A DNA stretch of 64,000 nt from an uncultured Pseudomonadales bacterium (GCA_958296405.1 OY282519.1:1348132-1412131); one strand, 5' to 3'; shown: positions 8,200 to 17,129, numbered from the stretch's first letter. Notes: generated from the sequence alone by a model not told the origin. Numbers and translations are program-made.

Positions 8200-9396
8200 A
8201 TGTTGCTTGAGCGCATCCGACTGAAAAACCTGCTTTCCTTCGGGCCGCAGGCGGAAGAGTTCGAGCTCCGGCCGCTCAACGTTTTGGTCGGTGCCAACGG
8301 GTCTGGCAAATCGAACTTCATTGAGGCGATTGGCCTGTTGCAGGCGGCGCCAACGGATTTGGCCACCCCGATCCGCACGGGGCGTGGCGTTGCGGACTGG
8401 ATTTGGCAAGGCGATCCGAAGGCAGACTCCGCCCGCTTGGAGGCCGTCGTACATCCAGCCGGCCAGGAGGCGCTGCGCTACGGCATGGAGTTTGCCGAAC
8501 GTTATCAGGGCTTCGCAGTGATCGACGAGCGGTTGGAACCACTCAAGCCAACGCGATCCTCCGAAGAGTCCATACCTTACATTAGGACGGGCAGCCAAGA
8601 GCTTGAGGTGCTTCTTAGGAGCAAGGTCTCTAGCCGGTATGTAGACCAGCATGGTGCAGTTGCGGAAGCCACATATAGGCTAGAGAACACCAAATCTGTT
8701 CTCGCGCAAGTGAGGGATGCGGAGCACCATCCCGAACTCACCGGCCTCGCGCAGCACTTGGAGCGAATCAGGCTCTATCGAGAGTGGACTTTTGGCCGCA
8801 ACAACGTCGTCCGCTCGCTCCAGAAGACGGACCTGCCGAACACCAACCTCAACGAAGACAATGCCAATCTGGGTTTGGTTCTGAATCGCCTATCCAGAGA
8901 CTACAAGGTCCGTGAGCGGTTGGTCGAAGCATTGCGCGGCCTCTATCAAGACGTCTCCGATTTCCATGTGAACATCGAATTCAACACGGTTCAGGTTTTC
9001 GTCCAAGAGCAGGGCGGGCGGGTGACAGTGCCGGCGACCCGACTCTCCGACGGCACGATTCGCTACCTGTCGCTGCTGGCCATCCTCTGCGATCCGGACC
9101 CGCCCCCGTTGGTATGCATCGAAGAGCCAGAGATTGGCCTTCATCCCGACATTCTCCCTGGCTTGGTCGAACTCCTGTTGGAAGCGTCAGAACGGTGCCA
9201 GCTTGTCGTCACGACGCATTCAGAGGTTCTGGTCGATGCTTTGACGGACCATCCAGAGTGCGTAGTGGTTTGCGAAAAGGAGAAGGGCCAGACGCAACTT
9301 AGGCGCCTCAGCACTCCAGATCTGAAACACTGGCTGGACAAGTACCGTCTTGGCGAATTGTGGTCTTCCGGCGAAATCGGAGGGAACCGCCATTGA
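8200..9396 (+). CDS. AAA-family ATPase (COG4637-like), first gene of a four-gene cassette
   Basis: The 398-residue ATPase is of the ABC/SMC-like type found in OLD-related two-gene systems. It has Walker A at residues 31-38 (GANGSGKS), a long insert of about 240 residues, a signature-like RLSDGTIRYLSLLAIL, Walker B near 304-309 (VCIEEPEIGLHP) and a switch histidine in VVTTHSEVL. ATG 8200 follows CAGGAAC; an upstream in-frame GTG/ATG at 8170 is less likely. GC is lower than in neighbours (about 48-53% in two 60-base lines counted), pointing to transfer. It couples to the DUF4276 gene by a TTGA overlap. No helicase or transporter segments are present. Confidence 0.85.
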   Translation: MLLERIRLKNLLSFGPQAEEFELRPLNVLVGANGSGKSNFIEAIGLLQAAPTDLATPIRTGRGVADWIWQGDPKADSARLEAVVHPAGQEALRYGMEFAERYQGFAVIDERLEPLKPTRSSEESIPYIRTGSQELEVLLRSKVSSRYVDQHGAVAEATYRLENTKSVLAQVRDAEHHPELTGLAQHLERIRLYREWTFGRNNVVRSLQKTDLPNTNLNEDNANLGLVLNRLSRDYKVRERLVEALRGLYQDVSDFHVNIEFNTVQVFVQEQGGRVTVPATRLSDGTIRYLSLLAILCDPDPPPLVCIEEPEIGLHPDILPGLVELLLEASERCQLVVTTHSEVLVDALTDHPECVVVCEKEKGQTQLRRLSTPDLKHWLDKYRLGELWSSGEIGGNRH

Positions 9397-10004
9397 AAGC
9401 CAAGGTATACGTTGAAGGCGGCGGAAACGGCCGAACGCTACGGCATGCGTGTCGCCAAGGCTTCAGTGCGTTCTTTCGCAACGCCGGCCTCGCCGACCGC
9501 ATGCCGGCCGTTGTCGCCTGCGGCAGCAGGGGCCAAGCCTACGAGAGATTTTGCACGGCTATTGCCCAGCAGGCAGACGACTTTGTGGTCTTGCTGGTAG
9601 ACGGCGAGGGGCCAGTAGATGCCACGCCTTGGGTGCATCTGAAGCAACGCGACGGATGGGAGCAGCCGGACGGTGCCAAAGACCTAAACGCTCACCTGAT
9701 GGTGCAGGTCATGGAGTCTTGGTTCCTAGCCGACCGGGACTGCCTTGCCCGCTACTTCGGCAACGGCTTCAGAGCGAACGCACTGCCGGCGCCGCAACGG
9801 AATGTTGAGCAAGTTGCAAAGGCCGATCTCGACAAGGCACTCGGAGCCTCCACTAGGCAGTCCCGCAAGGGCCGGTATGCCAAGAGCCGAGACTCTTTTG
9901 CCCTGCTAGGACGGATCGACGCTGCCAAGGTCATCAGCGCGTCCTCGCACGCCCGCCGGCTTGTCGAGGCCATTTCGGGCGAGATGGAGAAGGCGACGAC
10001 ATGA
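9393..10004 (+). CDS. DUF4276 (TOPRIM-like) protein, partner of the ATPase
   Basis: The 203-residue protein has the DUF4276 layout: an N-terminal KVYVEGGGNG with the acidic residue of a TOPRIM-like fold, an acidic LLVDGEGP segment, and the family block MVQVMESWFLADRD. TOPRIM domains act as nucleases in OLD/PARIS-like systems; catalysis here is inferred. I choose TTG 9393 because it overlaps the ATPase stop (TTGA) and has GGAGGGAAC upstream. A GTG at 9360 would add 11 residues inside the ATPase gene. Its TGA overlaps the ATG of the next small ORF. Confidence 0.78.
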   Translation: MKAKVYVEGGGNGRTLRHACRQGFSAFFRNAGLADRMPAVVACGSRGQAYERFCTAIAQQADDFVVLLVDGEGPVDATPWVHLKQRDGWEQPDGAKDLNAHLMVQVMESWFLADRDCLARYFGNGFRANALPAPQRNVEQVAKADLDKALGASTRQSRKGRYAKSRDSFALLGRIDAAKVISASSHARRLVEAISGEMEKATT

Positions 10005-10180
10005 ACACGCTCTCGCGACAACGCTGCAAAGGACCCTTGGTGCTCCATCAACCTGAAGTCGATCCGAGAATCCGCGAGGAAATCCGCGAGGAAAATTGCC
10101 GGATTACGGAAGGCGGCCGCGAGGCGTTCTGGCACCGCAACCGCCGGCTTGGGCTTGGTGAGGCACCAAGCGATGTTTGA
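10001..10180 (+). CDS. 59-residue ORF linking the cassette genes
   Basis: An open frame of 59 codons starts at ATG 10001, overlapping the DUF4276 stop by ATGA, and ends at TGA 10178-10180, eight bases inside the next gene, which starts at 10173. The predicted peptide is charged and arginine-rich, with an IREEIREE repeat caused by a 12-bp tandem duplication. I know no family for it. The tight overlaps on both sides suggest it is translated and not just a spacer. Confidence 0.5.
   Translation: MNTLSRQRCKGPLVLHQPEVDPRIREEIREENCRITEGGREAFWHRNRRLGLGEAPSDV
10070..10093. repeat. Tandem 12-bp duplication inside the 59-codon ORF
   Basis: ATCCGCGAGGAA occurs twice back to back (10070-10081 and 10082-10093). 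It keeps the frame of the 59-codon ORF and adds one IREE unit. Confidence 0.85.
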
Positions 10181-11447
10181 CGCCAAGGCGGAGCTATTGG
10201 AGAAGATTCGCCTAGGCGAGAGCTCCTTCCTTGAGTTCAAGGAAGTGAGGTTCAAGGGCAACAGGATCGAAGGGCCTCATCGCGACTCTCTCGCCGATGG
10301 ATTGGCCGCACTTGCGAACAGCCGCGGCGGCGTGTTCGTTCTGGGCGTTGCAGACAGAACCCGCGAAGTCGTCGGCGTGCCGCTGGAACGTCTCGACGCC
10401 GTGGTCGAGTTCGTGCGCAACGCATGCATGGATTCGATCGAACCTCCCTTGGAGCATGTGGTCGTGGATCGTCTTCTGTTGCCAGCCGGCACTGGCGAAG
10501 AAGTCGCAGTGGTCAAAGTTGACGTGCTGCGTAGCCTATTCGTGCATCGGAGCCCGGGCGGCTACTTGCATCGCGTGGCGGACTCCAAGCGGCCTATTTC
10601 TCCGGCGCTCTTGGCGCGCCTGTTCGGCGAGCGAGGCCAGCAGCACGTTGTGCCCTTCGACGAACAACCCGTACCGGGAGCGGGATTGGAAGACTTGAAT
10701 CCGTCGTTGTGGTCGCGCTTCATGACGGCGCGATCCGACGAAGATGGCGCGACATTTCTCGCCAAGTTAGGGATGGCCGAACTCGACGCAGAAGGGATCG
10801 CCAAACCAACAGTCGCTGGGGTGCTCATGGCCAGCGACGATCCGCGCCGGTGGTTGCCCAACGCCTATGTGCAGGCTGTGGCGTATCGAGGCAACGACAT
10901 CCGCGCAGGGTCCGCGAGCGTTGCCTATCAACTCGACGCGCTAGATGCCACCGGCCCACTGGATCACCAAGTTGCGGACGCCTGTCGCTTTGTGGCCAGG
11001 AACATGAGAACCGCCGCATTCAAGCACATGGGGCGCACGGACCGACCGCAGTACGACATGACGGCCGTCTTCGAGGCCCTCGTCAACGCGGTTGCGCATC
11101 GGGACTACTCCGTCCGCGGCTCCAAAGTGCGGCTGCGGTTGTTCGAGAACAGATTGGAGCTCTATTCGCCAGGAGACCTCCACAACTCGCTCACCGTCGA
11201 GAGGCTGCGCTACCGGCAATCCGTGCGCAACGAAGCCGTCTGCAGCGTGTTGGCGAGATGTCCCATCCGGGACGAACCTTGGTTGGCGACGCCGCGGCAA
11301 CACATGATGGAACGTCGTGGCGAAGGCATGCCGATCATCTTCGACAACAGCCTTGAGATCTCCGGCAAAGAGCCGAAGATCGAATTGTTCGACCATGCCG
11401 AACTCCGGCTAACCATCTACGCGGCGCAAAGCGATGCAGAGCGATAG
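10173..11447 (+). CDS. AlbA_2 / HATPase_c_4 protein (RecG-like ATP-binding family)
   Basis: The 424-residue protein has an N-terminal AlbA_2 (divergent AAA_4, Schlafen-related) domain, residues about 5-130 (ESSFLEFKEV, then ALANSRGGVFVLGV), a middle linker, and a C-terminal GHKL-type ATP-binding domain about 270-400 (FEALVNAVAHRDYSVRGSKVRLRLFENRLELYSPG). Such proteins are often called RecG-like or transcriptional regulators although they lack a helicase core, and they recur in defence islands. ATG 10173 overlaps the 59-codon ORF by 8 bases. The stop TAG at 11445-11447 sits directly against the truncated vapC remnant. Confidence 0.82.
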   Translation: MFDAKAELLEKIRLGESSFLEFKEVRFKGNRIEGPHRDSLADGLAALANSRGGVFVLGVADRTREVVGVPLERLDAVVEFVRNACMDSIEPPLEHVVVDRLLLPAGTGEEVAVVKVDVLRSLFVHRSPGGYLHRVADSKRPISPALLARLFGERGQQHVVPFDEQPVPGAGLEDLNPSLWSRFMTARSDEDGATFLAKLGMAELDAEGIAKPTVAGVLMASDDPRRWLPNAYVQAVAYRGNDIRAGSASVAYQLDALDATGPLDHQVADACRFVARNMRTAAFKHMGRTDRPQYDMTAVFEALVNAVAHRDYSVRGSKVRLRLFENRLELYSPGDLHNSLTVERLRYRQSVRNEAVCSVLARCPIRDEPWLATPRQHMMERRGEGMPIIFDNSLEISGKEPKIELFDHAELRLTIYAAQSDAER

Positions 11448-11478
11448 CACCGACAGTTTCGTCAATGACCAACTTCAC
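11448..11478 (-). pseudogene. Remnant of a VapC-type toxin gene (first ~10 codons)
   Basis: On the minus strand a GTG at 11478-11476 overlaps the antitoxin stop (GTGA) and reads VKLVIDETVG. This resembles the N-terminus of PIN-domain VapC toxins, including the first catalytic Asp. After these codons the frame runs into the antisense of the AlbA_2 gene and ends without PIN features. The position, overlap and wording are what a toxin downstream of a VapB antitoxin should show, so I read it as a toxin cut off by the cassette. The match is short and could be chance. Confidence 0.45.
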
Positions 11479-11723
11479 CGGTCACGGTCGTCGCGGAGAA
11501 GGATGGCGCTGTCGGTTTGTAGAACATCGGCGGTGCGCGAGGCGAGGCGCGCCGTCCGTTCGCGGAACCCGTCGAGGCGGGTGTGGCGGAGCACCTGCTG
11601 AGCCAACACGTGCCTGATCTCGTCCTCCAGTGACCGGTGGTTTGCCTTCGCTTGAGCCTTGAGGGCGTCGATGACGCTATCGTCGATGTTGCGCACAGTG
11701 ACGTTGGCCACTCTCGTTGCCAC
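11475..11723 (-). CDS. Ribbon-helix-helix antitoxin, FitA/VapB type
   Basis: The 82-residue protein begins with a short beta strand and helices typical of Arc/FitA-like antitoxins (VANVTVRNIDDSVIDALKAQAKANHRSLEDEIRHVL). These bind DNA as dimers and neutralise a PIN toxin through their C-terminus. The toxin gene that should follow is missing except for about ten codons, so this is an orphan antitoxin. The product looks intact. Confidence 0.8.
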   Translation of the reverse strand: MATRVANVTVRNIDDSVIDALKAQAKANHRSLEDEIRHVLAQQVLRHTRLDGFRERTARLASRTADVLQTDSAILLRDDRDR

Positions 11724-11950
11724 CTCCCAATCCGATGGCGATATGGTGGCACATTGCGGGCGGAGCGCCGCTTGTAGGGGCGTCGCACTGGATGCGCTGT
11801 TGAAGGCGTTGCAAGACTGGAAACGCGGAGCTCCGCCGACAGCGGGAGCCCCGTCAGCGCGCCGCTAACCCGCGGCGCCCAGCCCGGCCAACCCCTCCCC
11901 CTCCACCAGCGCGGTATCATCCGAAAGGCCCTTGGGGAGGGGAGAGCGCG

Positions 11951-12682
11951 ATGAGCCTAGACGTTTACACCGCTGCCACGCCGAACGGCTGGAAAGTCAC
12001 CGTGATGATTGAGGAGCTGCGGGAGGCGGGCGTGGCGCTGCCGGATGTGCGCACTCACGCGGTGAGCTTGGGGGGCGAGCAGTTCTCCGAGGCGTTCATG
12101 GCCATCAACCCGAATCAGAAGATTCCGGCCATCGTGCATGACGGGCGCGCCATCATCGAAAGCTGCGCCATCCTGCAATATCTCGGCGAGATGTTCCCGT
12201 CGAGCCTGCTTCCCGCTGGCGAGCAGCGCTGGGACGTCCTTCCCTGGCTTTACTGGCAGGCCGCAAATGTTGGCCCCGTGTTTGGCAACAAGCTCTCCTA
12301 CACGCGCTACATCAACGACGCGACGGACGAGCAGAAGGCGCACCCGCTGGAGCGCTTCGGCAAGGAGGCGCTGCGGCTGGTGTCCGTGCTGGACCATCAG
12401 TTGGGCAAGCACGCCTTTCTTGCCGGCGATGCGTTCACCGTGGCCGACATCGCCACATGGTGTTGGATTCGCTCCTACAAGTGGTCCAAGGTGGACATCA
12501 CCACCAAGCCCCGGGTGGTGGATTGGGTGCATCGGGTTCGCGCCCGACCCGGCGTGGAACGCGGCATCGCGTTTGGGGTGCCGAAAGACGAAATCGACAA
12601 GTTCAGCAAGGAGCGGCGCGAGCAGTACCAGCGCAACGGCGGCGGCATCGCTTCCAACTCCGCGCTGAAGGCAGACCTTTAG
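11951..12682 (+). CDS. Glutathione S-transferase family protein (YfcG/Ure2-like)
   Basis: The 243-residue protein has an N-terminal thioredoxin-like domain (LDVYTAATPNGWKVTVMIEEL; NPNQKIPAIVHDGRAIIESCAILQYL, with the conserved cis-Pro and ESxAI glutathione-binding motif) and an all-helical C-terminal domain (FTVADIATWCWI). This pattern matches the YfcG/YghU group, which show disulfide-reductase activity. ATG 11951 lies just after GGGGAGGGGAGAGC. It is followed by the dioxygenase gene on the same strand 33 bases downstream. Confidence 0.87.
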   Translation: MSLDVYTAATPNGWKVTVMIEELREAGVALPDVRTHAVSLGGEQFSEAFMAINPNQKIPAIVHDGRAIIESCAILQYLGEMFPSSLLPAGEQRWDVLPWLYWQAANVGPVFGNKLSYTRYINDATDEQKAHPLERFGKEALRLVSVLDHQLGKHAFLAGDAFTVADIATWCWIRSYKWSKVDITTKPRVVDWVHRVRARPGVERGIAFGVPKDEIDKFSKERREQYQRNGGGIASNSALKADL

Positions 12683-12715
12683 CGGCATCCACCGCTCTTG
12701 GGGGCGGCCCGTCCA

Positions 12716-13696
12716 GTGAAGACGCAGATCCAAATCGAACAGCAGGAAAACCGCACGGGCGACGCAGCGCTGGCGGATCAAGGGTTTGGTCGCGTGGCGC
12801 GGCAGAACCCGCCGCAGTTCGCGGGCGCGGACGTGGAGCGCATCCATGAGTTCTTCGCCGAGAACGGGTTTGCCGTCATCGGCAACTGCCTCTCGCACGA
12901 AGAGCTTGAACACCTGAACGAGTTCTTCGAGCGCACGCAAAGAGAGCGCCCGGAGGCATGGGGGCTTGGCGGCAAGCGCAGGGTCTATCACCGCTCCCAA
13001 GGGCTGATGTTCTCTCAGCCACTGCTCGATTACCCCGAACTGGATGCATACACGCAGCACCCCGGCGCTTATCCGGCGGTCTGTCGATTGCTCGGCGGGG
13101 TGGACAAGGTGCGCTTCAGCGAGTTCAACTTCCGCGAAGCGCCGCCGAATGCCGGGCGCGGCCGGCAGAACTTCCATCACGATGCGGTGTTGCCCGATCG
13201 CTTCACGCGGCAGCCGTACATGCCAGTGGACTGGCTCTGCGCCATTCATTACCTCACGGATGTGGAACCCGGCGCACCGGCCTTCGCGGTGGTGCCGAGG
13301 AGCAATCGCTTCGCCACGTTGCGGGAGGCATACGAAACCCTCGGCGAGGGCTACTGGGAGACGCCCATTTTCGGCCCCGCCGGCACCTGCATCCTCTACG
13401 ACACCGCCACTTGGCACTGCCGGTTCGACGGCGACGGCAAGCGGCAGCGGCGCACTTGGCATCAGTACTACGCACGCGGCGGCTGGCTGCCGAGTTCCCT
13501 GCCGCAGACGAATCGCTACAAGCGCCCGCCCTCCCCATGCCTCACGGACTGGAATCTCTTTCCCGAACGCCTCGCGCTGCACGAAGACCCCGCCGTGCGC
13601 CTGTTCTTCTCGCACTGGAACACGGCGCAGTGCGAGTGGGTGGCGTCCGGATTCTCCGATGCGGTGCGGGACGCCATGCCGAGGGGGCGCCAATGA
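12716..13696 (+). CDS. Phytanoyl-CoA dioxygenase-like Fe(II)/2-oxoglutarate oxygenase
   Basis: About 326 residues with the double-stranded beta-helix signature of the PhyH family: ERIHEFFAENGFAVIGNCLSHEELEHLNEFF at the N-terminus, the metal pair H-x-D in QNFHHDAVLP, and a distal His in DTATWHCRFDGDGKRQRRTW with Arg to bind 2-oxoglutarate. The substrate cannot be told from sequence. The start is unclear: GTG 12716 and TTG 12698 share the frame. The reverse strand carries a 578-codon open frame over this and the GST gene, which is a coding shadow. Confidence 0.82.
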   Translation: MKTQIQIEQQENRTGDAALADQGFGRVARQNPPQFAGADVERIHEFFAENGFAVIGNCLSHEELEHLNEFFERTQRERPEAWGLGGKRRVYHRSQGLMFSQPLLDYPELDAYTQHPGAYPAVCRLLGGVDKVRFSEFNFREAPPNAGRGRQNFHHDAVLPDRFTRQPYMPVDWLCAIHYLTDVEPGAPAFAVVPRSNRFATLREAYETLGEGYWETPIFGPAGTCILYDTATWHCRFDGDGKRQRRTWHQYYARGGWLPSSLPQTNRYKRPPSPCLTDWNLFPERLALHEDPAVRLFFSHWNTAQCEWVASGFSDAVRDAMPRGRQ

Positions 13697-13776
13697 GCGC
13701 GAAGGGGCACAGCGGCAGGCGCGCGCCCATCAACAGGCAATTGCCACGGCGCCGTTTGTGATTTAGTGTTGACAAC

Positions 13777-14124
13777 ATGGACATTCAGCAACGGCGGCAC
13801 GCTCTTGAGACGCGCCGCACCGAACTGCGCGAGCGCATGGAGCGGGTGGCGAGCCACACCCAGCATCGTTCGGAGCCGCTCTCGGCGGACTTCGCCGAAC
13901 AGGCCGTGGAGCTTGAGAACCAAGGTGTCCTCATCGCCATCGACGGCGAACTGAACGCGGAACTGCGCTCCATCGACCTTGCCATCCGGCGCATCGAAGC
14001 CGGGGATTACGAGTTCTGCGCGAGCTGCGGCGAGGAAATCGGCGAGGCGCGGCTGAACGCCCTGCCGTCCGTCACGCTGTGCATCAGTTGCGCGGAGCGT
14101 GGCGAACGGGGCACCGGCGGCTAG
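13777..14124 (+). CDS. DksA/TraR-family zinc-finger protein
   Basis: DksA-type proteins enter the RNA polymerase secondary channel with a coiled-coil tip and modulate promoters. This 115-residue protein is shorter than DksA (about 150), has a coiled-coil part (residues 1-75) and a four-cysteine zinc finger C81/C84/C102/C105 (CASCGEEIGEARL, then CISCAE). The tip has DFAEQA at residues 38-43, which only partly matches the D-x-x-D-x-A tip of DksA, so it is a paralogue or general TraR-like regulator. Confidence 0.85.
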   Translation: MDIQQRRHALETRRTELRERMERVASHTQHRSEPLSADFAEQAVELENQGVLIAIDGELNAELRSIDLAIRRIEAGDYEFCASCGEEIGEARLNALPSVTLCISCAERGERGTGG

Positions 14125-14169
14125 CCACCCCTTGCACCGTGGCCGTGCTCCACCGCGGCCCGCCCGTTC

Positions 14170-16773
14170 TCAGGCCGCCGCGCACGAGTCTGCCCCTGCT
14201 TTCTTGAAGCTCAACTCGCCGTCCGCCACCTCCACGGCAATCGTGTCGTGGATGCCGAATTCGCCTGCGAGCAGCGCCTTGGACAGTGGGTTTTCCACTT
14301 GTTGCTGGATGGCGCGCTTCAACGGGCGGGCGCCGTACACCGGGTCGAAACCAGCTTCGCCGAGTTTGTCCAGCGCAGTGCCGGACACGTCCAAGCCAAT
14401 GTCTTGGGCGGCAAGCCGGTTGCGCAGATAACGCACTTGGATTTCGGTGATCGCCCGGATTTGGGAGCGGTCCAAGGGCCGAAACACCACCACCTCGTCG
14501 ATGCGATTGATGAACTCCGGGCGGAAGTGTTGGGTGACGTTTTCCATCACCCGCGCCTTCATCGCCGCGTAGTGCTCTTCTCCGGCCAAGTCCTGAATGA
14601 TGGTTGAGCCGAGGTTCGAGGTCATCACGATCACGGCGTTGCGGAAATCCACCGTGCGGCCATGGCCGTCGGTCAGGCGGCCATCCTCAAGCACCTGCAG
14701 CAGCACGTTGAACACATCTGGGTGCGCTTTCTCGATTTCATCGAGCAGCAGCACGGAGTATGGCCGGCGGCGCACCTTCTCGGTGAGGTAGCCGCCTTCC
14801 TCGTAGCCCACATAGCCCGGCGGGGCGCCGATGAGGCGCGCCACGGAGTGCTTCTCCATGAACTCAGACATATCGAGCCGCACCATCGCTTCCTCGGAGT
14901 CGAACAGGAATTCGGCGAGCGCCTTGGTGAGCTCGGTTTTGCCGACGCCGGTGGGGCCAAGGAACAGGAATGAGCCGTTGGGCCGGTTCGGGTCTGCAAG
15001 GCCGGCTCGGGCGCGGCGGATGGCGTCTGAGATCACTGAAACCGCCTCGTCTTGTCCCACCACGCGCCGATGCAGGCCGGTCTCCATCTGCAGCAGCTTC
15101 TCGCGCTCCCCTTGCAGCATCTTCGCCACCGGAATGCCCGTCCAGGCGGACACCACTTCCGCGATCTCGTCCTCCGTGACGTTGCTGCGCAACAGCTTGA
15201 ACTCGCGCTCTGCCGGGTTCGCCGCCTGTGCGAGGCGCTTCTCCAATTCTGGAATCACTCCATACTGCAGTTCAGACATGCGCTGCAAGTCTCCCTTGCG
15301 GCGCGCTGCGTCGAACTCCTGCTGCGCCTGCTGCAGCGCTTCCTTCACTTGTTTTGCGCCCTGCACGGCGGCCTTTTCGCCGTTCCACACTTCCTCTAGG
15401 TCGGCATACTCCTTCTCCAGCGCCTCGACATCTGCATTCAGCCGAGCGAGGCGCTCTTTGGAGGCGGCGTCCGTCTCTTTCTTCAGCGCTTCCTGCTCGA
15501 TCTTGAGTTGCACTAGGCGACGTTCAAGCCGATCCATCGGCTCTGGCTTGGAGTCGATCTCCATGCGGATGCGGCTGGCGGATTCATCCACCAAGTCGAT
15601 GGCCTTGTCGGGCAACTGACGATCCGAGATGTAGCGGTGCGAAAGGGTGGCCGCGGCGACGATGGCGGGGTCGGTGATGTCCACCCCGTGATGCACTTCG
15701 TAGCGCTCCTTCAAGCCGCGCAGGATGGCGATGGTGGCCTCCACAGAAGGCTCTTCCACCAACACCTTCTGAAAGCGCCGTTCAAGGGCCGCGTCCTTTT
15801 CGATGTGCTTGCGGTACTCGTCCAACGTGGTGGCGCCAACGCAGTGCAACTCTCCCCGCGCGAGAGCGGGCTTCAGCATGTTGCCGGCGTCCATGGCACC
15901 TTCCGCCTTGCCGGCGCCCACCAAGGTGTGCAGCTCATCGATGAACAGGATGATGCGGCCTTCCTGCTTGCCGAGTTCCGTCAGCACGGCCTTCATGCGC
16001 TCCTCGAAGTCCCCGCGGTACTTCGCCCCGGCGATGAGGGCGCCGAGGTCGAGGGCGAGCAGGCGCTTGTCCTTCAAGCCTTCTGGCACTTCGCCGTTGA
16101 CGATGCGCTGCGCCAAACCCTCGACGATGGCTGTCTTGCCCACGCCTGGCTCGCCGATGAGCACCGGGTTGTTCTTTGTGCGCCGTTGCAGCACTTGCAC
16201 GGTGCGGCGGATCTCATCGTCGCGCCCGATCACTGGGTCGAGCTTGCCTTCCGCGGCGCGGGCGGTGAGGTCGATGGCGTACTTGTCGAGAGCTTGGCGT
16301 TGTTCTTCCGCGCCGGGGTCTGAGACGCTTTCGCCGCCACGCGCTTGGTCGATGGCGGCGGCGATGGCTTGAGCGTCGCCGCCGTGGTCGCGCAGCGCCT
16401 GCGCCGCGGCGCCGCCAACCTCCAGCACGGCGAGGATGAACAATTCGCTGGAGATGTACTGGTCGCCACGCTGCTGCGCCAGCTTGTCGGCGACATTGAG
16501 GGTGCGCGCCAGTTCCTTGCCCACCTGCACATCGCCGGCGTCGGCGCCGGACACTTGCGGCAGCCGATCCAACGCTGCGTTAAGGGCTGCGCGCGCACCC
16601 GGCACGTCCACGCCGGCGCTGGTGAGGATCGCCCGCGCGCCACCATCGCCTTGTTCGAGCAACGCGGCCAGCACATGGATGGGTTCCATGAACTGATGGT
16701 CGCGCCCCACGGCGAGGCTCTGCGCCTCGGCGAGGGCGGTCTGCAAGCGGTTCGTCAACTGGTCTTGTCGCAC
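14170..16773 (-). CDS. clpB: ATP-dependent disaggregase ClpB
   Basis: ClpB is the Hsp100 disaggregase that rescues aggregated proteins with DnaK. The 867-residue protein has the N domain ([20 protein letters not shown]), AAA1 ([10 protein letters not shown]), the middle coiled coil (about 400-530, [20 protein letters not shown]), and AAA2 ([25 protein letters not shown]). I start at GTG 16773-16771, which gives the canonical MR-D-LTN beginning and has GAGAGG upstream; a TTG at 16779 is in frame. A sigma32-type promoter lies 50-80 bases upstream. Confidence 0.96.
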   Translation of the reverse strand: MRQDQLTNRLQTALAEAQSLAVGRDHQFMEPIHVLAALLEQGDGGARAILTSAGVDVPGARAALNAALDRLPQVSGADAGDVQVGKELARTLNVADKLAQQRGDQYISSELFILAVLEVGGAAAQALRDHGGDAQAIAAAIDQARGGESVSDPGAEEQRQALDKYAIDLTARAAEGKLDPVIGRDDEIRRTVQVLQRRTKNNPVLIGEPGVGKTAIVEGLAQRIVNGEVPEGLKDKRLLALDLGALIAGAKYRGDFEERMKAVLTELGKQEGRIILFIDELHTLVGAGKAEGAMDAGNMLKPALARGELHCVGATTLDEYRKHIEKDAALERRFQKVLVEEPSVEATIAILRGLKERYEVHHGVDITDPAIVAAATLSHRYISDRQLPDKAIDLVDESASRIRMEIDSKPEPMDRLERRLVQLKIEQEALKKETDAASKERLARLNADVEALEKEYADLEEVWNGEKAAVQGAKQVKEALQQAQQEFDAARRKGDLQRMSELQYGVIPELEKRLAQAANPAEREFKLLRSNVTEDEIAEVVSAWTGIPVAKMLQGEREKLLQMETGLHRRVVGQDEAVSVISDAIRRARAGLADPNRPNGSFLFLGPTGVGKTELTKALAEFLFDSEEAMVRLDMSEFMEKHSVARLIGAPPGYVGYEEGGYLTEKVRRRPYSVLLLDEIEKAHPDVFNVLLQVLEDGRLTDGHGRTVDFRNAVIVMTSNLGSTIIQDLAGEEHYAAMKARVMENVTQHFRPEFINRIDEVVVFRPLDRSQIRAITEIQVRYLRNRLAAQDIGLDVSGTALDKLGEAGFDPVYGARPLKRAIQQQVENPLSKALLAGEFGIHDTIAVEVADGELSFKKAGADSCAAA

Positions 16774-16822
16774 TATCAACCTCTCCCGCCGGGCGGCCCG
16801 GCGTCGGTTCCTGCCTTGGTTG

Positions 16823-16852
16823 ATAAATGGGGGCTTAGCGGCGCCATTGCAA
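16823..16852 (-). promoter_or_regulatory. Heat-shock (sigma32-type) promoter of clpB
   Basis: On the minus strand, GTTGCAA (16852-16846) and CCCCATTTA (16831-16823) are 14 bases apart. These match the sigma32 consensus CTTGAAA and CCCCATNT with the proper spacing. The -10 element ends 50 bases upstream of the GTG start of clpB, so clpB is probably RpoH controlled. Confidence 0.72.
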
Positions 16853-17102
16853 CTGCGCTGGGGCGGTACCAGACATCCACATGGGTGGGCAGGCGGCGTT
16901 GAGCGCGGCGTTTGCGCGGCCGCAAAAAGGCACCGCTGACCTACCGATATTGAGGAGCGTTATGTCAAGCCGAAGCGGGGAGCGACGGCCGCGGATGCAC
17001 ACATGGGCAGCCCGGCGGCCAAGCAAGGCACCACATCCAAGCACGGCGTTACACCGCGCCGCGGCGCTATGCCTAGCCCCGTTGCCGTGTCTGGCCCATC
17101 TA
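16853..17102. other. Intergenic stretch between clpB promoter and acyl-CoA dehydrogenase
   Basis: This is the larger part of a 356-base gap between the clpB start and the end of the acyl-CoA dehydrogenase gene. I see no ORF with coding character, RNA gene or repeat in it. Confidence 0.5.
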
Positions 17103-17122
17103 GCTGCGGGCGCCCCCGCAGC
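17103..17122 (-). terminator. Possible hairpin after the acyl-CoA dehydrogenase gene
   Basis: A perfect 8-bp stem (GCTGCGGG/CCCGCAGC) with a four-base loop lies eight bases after the stop of the minus-strand acyl-CoA dehydrogenase gene. It lacks a T-run, so it is only a possible terminator. Confidence 0.4.
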
Positions 17123-17129
17123 CGCCTAG

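Noticed and set aside
11957-13693. 578-codon open frame on the minus strand
   Set aside because: It lies antisense to the GST and dioxygenase genes, both of which have clear family motifs; its translation has no recognisable domain. It is a coding shadow common in GC-rich DNA.
17103-17122. Confident intrinsic terminator
   Set aside because: The stem is perfect but there is no T-run after it, so I keep it as a low-confidence feature only.
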